From Isochrysis galbana (lineage: Eukaryota > Haptophyta > Isochrysidales > Isochrysidaceae), in NCBI GenBank assembly GCA_018136815.1, contig CM030937.1, forward strand, positions 170,606-234,605: a DNA stretch of 64,000 bases. Direction: 5' to 3'. The notes below the pieces were generated by a model. That model was not told the origin of the DNA, ran no database searches, and saw nothing but the letters and a program-made list of their open reading frames with translations. Of this stretch, positions 38,177 through 48,200 are shown piece after piece (positions within the stretch are counted from its first letter, which is position 1; each line of letters begins with the position of its first letter). Both the position numbers and the translations under genes were made by a program.

Positions 38177-39594
38177 CGGCCACGAGCCGTCGCCGCGATC
38201 GACCCCCACCGTCTCAGTTATAAAACGATCGTGTTCCGTGAATAAACACGGAGTGTCCTCGGCACCAGCTTCTTATCGCTCAGTCCATGGCGAAAGTCTC
38301 TTGTAAACGGCTTGATAATTCACGGTACGGCGGGCGCAATCGGCGGGAGCGAGGGGTTTGCCCTCCGACTCGCGCCCCCTTCGCCCCCCCCGCCGCGCCG
38401 CCCCTTTCGAATAAGGAGCATCGGAAGAGATCCCCTCTCCACTCGAAAGAAGGAATAAATAGCACATAATCTAATGCCGATGCCCAAACAAAACTTCCAA
38501 AATTGGGTACTCTGCCGAGCTTCTTTCCGTATACATACTACAGGCTTTTCCGTAGAGGCTTTAAAGCTCCGTGGGCGTGCCCGCATCGTGGGCGTGCGCG
38601 TGCCCTTCCCCAGCCTCCCATGGCCCCTAGCAGGCCTGCCAACAAGCCCAAGCCGGCACAGGGGCACTACACAGTACATGCCCGCGACACCCGGGCCGAG
38701 AAGACCGAGGAGCGCGAGCGCGTAGTGCGTAGTCGCAGATGTCCGGAAGGCCCGCACAAACTCGCGGCGAGAGTACTCGAGTCTCGAGTTTCGAACCTCG
38801 AGTTTCAAACCTCAAGTTTCTCCCGCGCCAACTCGCGGCTCGCGGCGAGTACTCGAGTCGCGAGAGGACGAAGACCGGAGCGTTGCGGAGCGCTGTGGCT
38901 ATGGCTATGGGTGGAGAACCGCTGAAGCTGAAGGACGCTGAGGGACGCTGAGGCTGAGGGACGTGGATGTGTGCGCTGGAGGACTTCCGCGCGCGGAGTA
39001 GGGGGATTACACGGCGGTTACGGAGTTACGGAGGAGCGCGGAGGGGGGGGGGACGGGAAAGGGGGGGGAGGGGGACTGCGGAGGGGGGGATATCCAAAAA
39101 TCTCGTGATGAATCCTCAATCTTGACTTGCAGACTTCTGACTTCTAACTTGTGACTTGTGACTGACTTGGACTTGGTCAATTTTCACCCTTAGCTAGCCC
39201 GGTCACTCACTAGGGGGGTGCGGAGGGCGAAATCGGTAATGGGCAAATGGAGGCCTAAATAAGCTTTCTATAGGTTCTGGTATGAGAGATCAGCAAAAAA
39301 AATGGGGGGTCCGCCGGCAAAATTTTCGAAAAATGGCCAATTTTAAGCCTCCGAAGACCAAGCGCTAAAAAGTATTCGGGCCCACCTCCGGTATATTTTT
39401 ACTGATGCCCTTCATGCAAGGCATGCACAACTAGTGACGGAGCCATAAGCTCTACCAGCTCATACCCTCCACGAATTGTGCTTCTCTACACATTATATGA
39501 TCATCGACACAGATTGCGATTGACATCGATATGTACATGAGTATCACTACTAACAGCCGTTCACGAAACGCTACAATTGTTGAGACGAGAAGCC
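38177..39594. other. Gene-free stretch before the satellite array
   Basis: 38765-38875 is rich in ACTCGAG/CTCGAG palindromes with near-tandem CTCGAGTTTC units. 39040-39085 is a G-rich run. 39120-39170 reiterates ACTTGTGACTTG-type motifs. The 39230-39590 segment is AT-richer and featureless. No gene supported. Confidence 0.45.
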
Positions 39595-40571
39595 CCAACT
39601 TTGCACCAAAACTGGGCGGGCTGCCGGCGTTTTGGTGTTGATCCAGTTGCACTGGGTGGCACACCAAGCACCATATTCACAAATGCCGCCCTTGCAGCTA
39701 CGCCAATCGCCGCAGCCGGCCGCGTGCACCGCGCCGAAATCGGCCACGCCCCCGGCTTCAACGCTACCGTCCCGGTGCCGTGATACGCGCGAGTGCCCAA
39801 CTTTGAGCCGGTACCGAGCGCGCTGGCGGCGCTTTGGTGTTGATCCAGTTGCACTGGGTGGCACACCAGGCACCATATTCACAAATGCCGCCCTTGCAGC
39901 TACGCCAATCGCCGCAGCCGGCCGCGTGCACCGCGCCGAAATCGGCCACGCCCCCGGCTTCAACGCTACCGTCCCGGTGCCGTGATACGCGCGAGTGCCC
40001 AACTTTGAGCCGGTACCGAGCGCGCTGGCGGCGCTTTGGTGTTGATCCAGTTGCACTGGGTGGCACACCAAGCACCATATTCACAAATGCCGCCCTTGCA
40101 GCTACGCCAATCGCCGCAGCCGGCCGCGTGCACCGCGCCGAAATCGGCCACGCCCCCGGCTTCAACGCTACCGTCCCGGTGCCGTGATACGCGCGAGTGC
40201 CCAACTTTGAGCCGGTACCGAGCGCGCTGGCGGCGTTTTGGTGTTGATCCAGTTGCACTGGGTGGCACACCAGGCACCGTATTCACAAATGCCGCCCTTG
40301 CAGCTACGCCAATCGCCGCAGCCGGCCGCGTGCACCGCGCCGAAATCGGCCACGCCCCCGGCTTCAACGCTACCGTCCCGGTGCCGTGATACGCGCGAGT
40401 GCCCAACTTTGAGCCGGCACCGAGCGCGCTGGCGGCGCTTTGGTGTTGATCCAGTTGCACTGGGTGGCACACCAGGCACCATATTCACAAATGCCGCCCT
40501 TGCAGCTACGCCAATCGCCGCAGCCGGCCGCGTGCACCGCGCCGAAATCGGCCACGCCCCCGGCTTCAACG
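39595..40571. repeat. 202-bp satellite array (about five units)
   Basis: TTTGGTGTTGATCCAGTTGC recurs every 202 bases (39631, 39833, 40035, 40237, 40439), with near-identical sequence between. Units differ by single bases (for example GGTACCGAG or GGCACCGAG; CACCATATTC or CACCGTATTC). 202 is not a multiple of three, and long frames on both strands across the array are artefacts. The array ends at CGGCTTCAACG, where the LTR retrotransposon begins, and resumes at CAACGCTACCG on the other side. Confidence 0.95.
40567..40571. repeat. 5-bp target-site duplication, left, of Ty3/gypsy copy 1
   Basis: CAACG, repeated at 53848-53852; together they restore the satellite sequence GGCTTCAACGCTACCG. Confidence 0.9.
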
Positions 40572-41893
40572 TGTCGAGTCGAGCGGAGCCGGAGGGCTCT
40601 GGGCCACTCCGTCGCGAGCGGCACCGGCGGTTAGCGCGGCGCCTTGGCCCTCCTCCCCGCCGGGAGTCGGGTGAATGAAATTCTGGATGGGGTCGGGCAT
40701 CCCCATTTGGGTGTCTGGACTGGGAACGAACGGCGAACGAAGGGCTGTGGGGCGGTGAGGTGCTCCTAGCGGCCCTAGTGTGTTGGATAGTAAGAGATTG
40801 TTAGACCTACAAAGAACTCTTCCCTCAGGGAGGGAGCCTAGGCTGCTTGAGTGCAGCGACGCAGCGAACAACGACGGACAAAGAGGCTGAGAACAACAGG
40901 ATACACCGACTCACGAACACACCGGAATCATTCACCCAAACAAAGCAAATTATCAAGCAACCGCGACCCCAAATCACCGATAACTCAAACACGTCGCGAG
41001 AGACGGAGAGAGAGAGCGAGAGAGAGAGAGACTCCGCAGCGACGGCCGGAGCGTGTCTCCGTTGTAACTTCCCACGTAGCGGAGAGTCCGAAGGGGAGCG
41101 TCCTGTCGCGCGACCACGGCGATCACTTTGGATACAGATCGCGACGAGATATCTTCACGACCGAATAAATCTTGCCGTTGAGCGTGAACCTTCTAGACGC
41201 TTCTAACGAACAACCCTGAGTAGCAACCAAGGGGAAGAAACACCAAAGGGGCCAAGGCTTGCATGTAGCTTGCATCAAGGGGAAAGATTCCCTCACCTAG
41301 GAAGCGAACCTACACCGGTCTCCAAGGCGAGATAGCAAATTAAACCTCAAATCTCGAGCGGATAGAGCAACCGACTTGCTCGCCAAAACCTTGACCGAGA
41401 AGAAAGAAGCAAGGACCTACAAGCCAAGGGTAGCGGACCTAGGGAATGTGAGAGGAAATTTCCGAACGCCAACGCCAAACGCCGAACGCGGGAAGGCAAC
41501 GAAACCCTAACCAGGCCAAGCAGAACCTACGAAGAACAGGCCTGGACGACAACGAAAGTGAGCAGGTCCCAAGAAAGAACCGGAACCCAACAAGAAACGA
41601 CAAGCCTTGCAAGAAGCTAAACAAGCCTTCACAAGGTAACCTGAGAGCCTGAGACAAGCGCGCAGCGAGTGACAGGCGACCTGGCTCCTTTGGGTCAAGA
41701 TTACCCGAAAGGAGGAAACCTGGAATCTAGACCTGACAAACAGGCTAGAAGGAACGAAACAAGAACTCGAATTCTAGATCGCTAGGGACGAACCCTACCA
41801 ACCTAGATGTACCTGAGCTTCACCGTGTGGCCGCACGGCGAAGGACCTGGAAACAAGAGCCTGGAAATCGCATCATCTAGGATGAATGCGACA
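40572..41893 (-). repeat. 3' LTR of copy 1
   Basis: 1322 bp, TGTCGAGTCG...GAATGCGACA on the plus strand. By eye it matches the 5' LTR at 52526-53847 with one difference noted (C at 40615, T at 52569). It carries a copy of the first ~100 codons of gag (40871-40572), which is not translated from this end of the element. Confidence 0.95.
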
Positions 41894-41899
41894 CCCCCC
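41894..41899 (-). other. Polypurine tract of copy 1
   Basis: Six Cs on the plus strand, i.e. GGGGGG in element sense, lie immediately before the 3' LTR (AGTCGGGGGG then TGTCGCATTC). This is the expected place for the plus-strand primer. Copy 2 has the same six bases after 56830. Confidence 0.65.
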
Positions 41900-42286
41900 G
41901 ACTAAGATCGAGACGTCTCCCGATGTCGAGCGGTGAACCTGGAAACAGAGACCTGGAAACTGGAACCTGAGCTGACCAGAGGTCAGGGTCAGAATCGGAA
42001 CAAGAAGCAACGGAACATAGCGAGCGAAACTTGGAGACAAGAACACCCTTTGGATCCAAAGCGAGCACGAAATCGGCGGCTTAACGCGGCGGCCTCTTTC
42101 GTACGCACTGCCCCACCCACTTCTCCCTTTTACAGGAGCTTTGCTCGGGTGTTGCGCCGGGTGTAGAGCGCAGGCAGCACGCGTTCAGCACCTCCATGAT
42201 TCGCTCGGACGGAAACTTGAACTCGGAGCCCTAGCCGAGGCGTGGGGCTAGCCTAGAGGGACGGGTCCCTTACCCAAGACATGGGA

Positions 42287-45200
42287 TCAACGAGGATGGA
42301 GCCTGGATCGAGTGCGCGAAGACGGCGCATCGAGAACGGGAGGAAGAGGAGTATTCCTGGCCGACGAAGAAGTTGCTTCCGGGGACTCAACATCTTCTGG
42401 ACAAGTCTCTTCGACGGAGCGATCATAATCATCAAGCAAATCAGAACAACGACGGAGCAACTCGGAACGAGGCTCCCAGGTGGCTTCTCGAATAGAATAG
42501 CCACGCCACTTCACGAGGTACTCGGTAGAATCGCCATGGCTACGACGATCGAGCAACTTCTCAACGATGTACTCGTCGTCAGCCAGCGGCTCTTCATCAA
42601 CGAAAGTATGATACGGCCGGAGGTTCGAGATGTGCACCTCCTCCTTGACTAACCGGTTCTCCAGATCACGGAGTCGGTACCTAGTGTCGGACAGAGCCTC
42701 TACGACGCGGTAGGGACCCGAGTAGATGAATTGCAACTTGTTGGCATGGCCTGGTAATCGCATGCAGACGCGATCCCCAGGTTCGAAACGAGCTGGTCTT
42801 TGAGACTTGATGGTAGCGTCACGGACTGACTCAGCCTGAGCGGCTAGGGTAGCCTCGAGAGCGCTGGACCAAGAGAGGCGGAGGCTCGCATTGAGCCTGG
42901 ATGCGTACGAGCGAACGTCGGCGGACGCCGCCTCGAGAGCAGTTGGCGAAACGGACTTCGGATCAGAAAGTTGAGCGGGCAGACGCAGCTCACGCCCAAA
43001 GATCAAAGACGCTGGAGACCGGGAGTTGACACGACCGGAAGAAGCCCTCAACGAGAGGAGTAGGAACGGCAAATGGTCGACCCAATGGCTGCCACCCTCA
43101 TTCGAGGCGCGCATCAAACGGATGAGCGTTTGCTGAGCGCGTTCGACGAAGCCTACACCCTCATGTCGATACGGCTCTGTACTCGACAAATCAGTCCCGG
43201 TGAGCTCCAGAATACGCGAAACAAGAACCGAACAAAGATTCGAACCGGCGTCGGTCCGAAGCTGCCTAGGGACTCCATAACGCGTCACAATCAAGCAGAT
43301 GAACATGTCCAAGGCCACCTCCGACGAAGGATCCCCATTCGAAGGCTCAGCCTCAATCCATCGAGTGAGCGAGTCGATGAAGACGACCAGCTTGTCGTAA
43401 CCCGAGACTCCAGGCACGAAGTTGTGAGTGGGAGCCAGTGAGAGCACGTCGCAGTAGACCACATCAAAGGGGTAGGTACCCACGGAGAGACCGGAGGGCG
43501 ACGCTAGAGCCCTCGGTAGCGGCTTGGCGAGGGTGCACTCGTGGCATTCCCGGACGTAGGATGCAACGTCGGAAGACATGCCAGGCCAGTATACCCGAGT
43601 ACGAAGAAGACCAGACATTCGAGAAACTCCGAGGTGACCGGAGCGATCGTGGTAGGCAAAGAGGTAGCGAGACCGCAACAAGGGCGGAACATAGAGCACT
43701 AGCGAGTCCGGGTCGGTGGAGTCAAGGACGGTGCGATAGTAGACGAGCCCATCGTGAACGACGAAACGGCGAAACATCTTGGATTGCTGAGCGGAAACGG
43801 GAGCGGGAGCGACAGGACTGGAACACGAATCATCGTCGGCAACGGGGCCTGAGGCGGCGGCCGGCGGAGGCGACCCTTGGCCTGATGGCTCGTGGTTGGC
43901 CGTCTCTCCTGAGCCTAGGAGTGGCTCTACGAACGGATCTTCCGCCAGGGCCGCTTTCATCTCTGCGGAAGTCGGCGTACCCGGAGCCAAATAACTGGAC
44001 TGGATGGCGGGCCCGGAATCGGAGGCTCGACGACGAGATCGGTCCAAGGCTTGAAGCCCTCGCGCCGTAGCTACGGAGCGCGTGATGGCAGCCACCGGAT
44101 GAGACCGTTCATGCTCGGCTAGAGACTCTGAGCCAGGCTCACGTACCGCTAACGACGCTGGGCCGGCGAGTGGTTCGTCTTCGTGTTCCGGCTCCAGGGA
44201 TGCTAGCCGGGACAGCCCGTCAGCATCCTGATGAACAGCTCCTGGTTTATGTTCGACATCGAACCGGTACTCAGCCAACTTGAGAGCCCACCGAGTCAGC
44301 CGAGAGGCTGGCCCACCGGCTACTTGATCCTTCATGGTATGCAGCCATCGCAGCGCAGAGTGGTCAACGACTAACTTGAACCGACGCCCCCAAAGGTAGG
44401 GTCGCCAATTTCGGATTGATTCCAGGGCAGCCAAGAGCTCAATCTCGGTCACCGTCCAATGGCGTTCGGCCGAGGTGAGACTGCGAGCGTAGTACCCAAC
44501 GACTCGTTCACGGTTATCGTCTCCTAGCTGCGAGAGGATGCCGGCGATGCCCAACTTGCTAGCCCCATCGGTCTTGACGATGAAGGGCCGATCATCCCTG
44601 GGTGGAGTCAAGACGGGCTCCGAGGTGATCGCTGTCTTGAGCTCTTGGATAGCTCGGCGACACTCCTCGGACTGGGACTCCTTTGCCACGTCGCAGCCCT
44701 TCCGCGTGAGAGCAGTGAGAGGAGCAGCCTTAGCGGCGAATTGGCGAATGAATCGACGATAGTAGGAGCAAAGGCCGAGGAAAGATCGAACCGCTTCCAA
44801 GGAGTTGATGGATGACGGGTCGATGTCGGCGACAGCTGCGACCTTCTTCGGGTCCATCTTGAGACCTTCCCTCGAGACAACGTGACCGAGGTACTCCGTA
44901 GAGGTGGCAAAGAAGACACACTTGGACATCTTGCAGGTCAGGCCGGCCCACTCTAGCAGCTCGAGAACTAGGTCTAGCCGGTGAAGCATTTGCTCGAACG
45001 AAGCCTGTGCCCTGGCCTCTTCGGAAGGACCCACGCCCGTTGACCAGATGCCCACATCATCGAGGTAAGGCATGCAGATCTCCCACGCTAGCGCACCGAG
45101 AACGATGTCCATCAAGCGGCACATGTAGGAGGGACCTGATTGGATGCCGAACGGTAGAAAGTTGAACTCGTATTTGCCGCGGTGGGTAGTGAAAGCGGTG

Positions 45201-48200
45201 ATATGTTTGTGCGACTCTTTGATCGGGATGCCCCAAAAACCAGAGGCTAAATCGAGAGTACATAAAAAGAGAGAACTGAGCGGCCCTTGGCCGGACGCTA
45301 GCCTATCAATAGCCTCTACAATGAGGGGTAGAGGGCTATCCTCGACGCGTAGCTTGGCGTTCGTGTCGCGGTAGTCCACGCAGAATCGAACGGAGCCATC
45401 TTTCTTGCTGACCAGGACTACTCGGGAAGCCCAAGCCGAATTTGACTTGCGAATAATGCCGGCGGCTTCCATCTTGGCTACCTCCTCTTCTATGATGAGC
45501 TCGCCTGCGCGGCCCACTCTAGACGGAGCATGCCGGTGAGGAACAGCGCCGGGGTTGAGTGGCAACTCCACCTCGAGAACGTGCGTATGGTTTGGAGCCC
45601 CCGGGTGCAACGCGAAAGCTTTGATGCGCCGGGCCAAGAGTTGGCGTACTTCTTCTCGTTGATCGTCGGAAAGAAGCCGGTCCGGATCGATGGTGGCTGA
45701 GTCGAGTAGGGCTCGTTGCTCCTCGCTCAGCGCGGTGACAGGGTCACCATCCCCCTCGCTTCCATTCGGAGTCCAGCCCCGGCGCAACTTGAAACGCACC
45801 TGGAGCGAAGCTATCGGATGCAGAGACGGCAGGGTCAGCGCATCGACTCCGGTGTGGACGATCGTCACCGCGATGCGGTGATCGTCCGTGGGCGTGACCA
45901 CCGTGGGCATTACGAGAGGGGACGAATCGAGAGCCTCGCGATTTGGTAGGCGGTCGACTAGCATCGCGCAGTCCGAATGATCTCGGAGAGCTAGCGGAAC
46001 CCTGACCCAGATGGTTGCGCGGTGGAAGGCAGGAATCGTCACCGCTTGCTCCGTGTAGAGAAGATATTCGGACGAGGTAGACGCCGGAGCTTTGGCCGCA
46101 AACTCGTCGGCAGACTCAAAGAGAGGTGTATAGAGTGGCTGCCTAGCATCAGCAGCAGCCTCACCCTCCGATCCAGCCGGGATCTCTCGTGTTGCCGTCG
46201 ACCTCTCCAGAAAGTCGACAGTCAGCGGTTGACCGGGTGACATCGAGATAGCTCCGACGAAGCCGGAGTCCGCGACTGGGGGCGGCGCCGTGGAAACTCT
46301 GACTACGCATTCGGAAAGGACTCTTGAAGAGTCTTCTGCATCGCCAGAGGCCGGACGGAGGCGGAGGCTTCCCTCCGAGCTCGCGGCGTCGAGAGAAATG
46401 GTAGCGGAGTGGGCGGCCAAAAAATCGTTCCCGAGCAGAAGCATCGGGTTTCCTTCGATGACCGCGAACGAATGACGGAAGAGGCGACCGGACAAGGAGA
46501 AGACGAGGCTAGCCCGGCCCCTAGTGATGAGAAGAAGGCCGTCCGGCCCATGTAGGTTGGGGACGGTAGCGTCCGATACGCGTTCGACGCAGGCGTCTTC
46601 AGGTAGTCGATCAAGCAGGGCAGTGGTGATTACTGACGGGCCCGCTCCAGTGTCAGCCAGGGTGCTGTTCACCGTGAGGGCAACGTCCGGGAGAACGAAC
46701 CCTTGAGCTGCGCGGTCGCCATCGGCACGGCATACCACGAGATCGCGGACATAGAGGCAGTGACGAGGGTAGAGCGGCGGCGGCGTGTCCGCGATAGATT
46801 CCACCGGAAGTGAGGTTCCGGCTCCGGGTGACAGGGTGGTTGGATTGGAGGCTAGCCTGGACGGAGAAGATTCATCGACGTGGGGCACTCGCTCGATAGC
46901 GGCGGCCACCGTCTGCGGCACGAATGGTATTGAAGAGTATGGGGATGCCTTTGCTGAATTAGAGGGGTTAGGCACGCCATCATAGCCTAGCCCTCGACGG
47001 TCCGTCGGATGCCGAGGTTGATCCATTTGGCGTGACCATTCCTTCTCCGGGGACTTCTGCAAGTCTGTCTTCGGAAGCTTCGACAACTCGGAAAAACCAG
47101 CCGCACTGAGGCCCCTAGCGGCAGCCCCATCGCCACACAATGCCTGTGGAGTACCTTCTCCGTCGGCGGCGTCGGAGGGCTTGGTCTCGAGGGCCTGCAT
47201 GCTCCGGTGTTCTGGAGTCTCGGGCGTATCATCTTCTCCCGAGTCCAGCCCAACATCCCCGTTTTCAAGTGGCCTTTCGGCTACGACCGAACCGGTCGGT
47301 TCGGCCACTCCTTCGTCGCCAGCCGTGAAGGAGGCGCTCGGAGATAGTGCATTGATGCCTTGAGAGCCCAGTCGAGACAAGATGGAAGGTTCCGACGGCT
47401 CCGCAGCTGCCGCTTGCTCAGCGATTTCTTGGGCGATGGAAGGCGTGACATCCCGCCACCGATGGACCCCCGAAATTACATCACGGTCGAAGACCTGCCA
47501 CTTGCTGCGGCGCTTCTTCACCGTGTTTGGAGGGCCTGGCGTTGTAGAGCGGTCCTTCATGGGCCACTCCCACGGCGTGAAGCAGTCCACTTCCGCCACG
47601 GTCCCGTCTTGCGATGCGTTGGTTTCCGAGTCCTTCCGATGAAGCAGGCGAGACGCATCGGCAACGGGGCCCGCGTCTGAGATCACGACAACCGAATCAG
47701 ACACTGGCGAACCGCTGGGAGGCGTGAGGTGAGGGCTAGAAGCTGCTTCGCCTCTCCCCTCCATGAAGCGAGCTAGAGCCGTCCTCGGCTCAGCCAGTTC
47801 GAAGCCGGTCGAACAAAGCGAGGGGCGTTCTCTCAAGCTGGCAGCTGCTTGGGAAATTGCCCAGTCCACCGTGAAGTTGAGCGAACGCGACGCCTTGGCT
47901 TTGCGCGCATAACGGCGCAAGACCGGCATCCACTGGGCCGCCATTGCACCGGCAATGCCCACATAGGTGCGGCTGCGAAGGGCGCCACGGTGAGGCGACG
48001 GCGATAGATCCGCCATCGCGGATAGACGTCCCTCGACAATCTTCGAAGGCTGCAGGGGCGGGAGTGAAGCCGTCAGGTACAGGCCAGTTGCCTTTTGATG
48101 GCCCGTGCCGTGCTGCCACGGCTGCACAAACTGCCGCGGTCGCAACCCCCCGACTAAGGCAGAGGCTTCCGCGTGCATTCGAGGATTTTCGACGGCAACG

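Noticed and set aside
39595-40571. CRISPR-like array
   Set aside because: Whole 202-bp units repeat with no unique spacers, in a eukaryotic genome.
39571-40624. Overlapping 117-168-codon frames on both strands
   Set aside because: They are generated by the 202-bp satellite; the period is not a multiple of three and the same frame does not persist.
40847-41206. LTR-internal plus-strand frames (119 and 105 codons), also at 52801
   Set aside because: They are antisense to the element, basic low-complexity, and identical only because the LTRs are identical.
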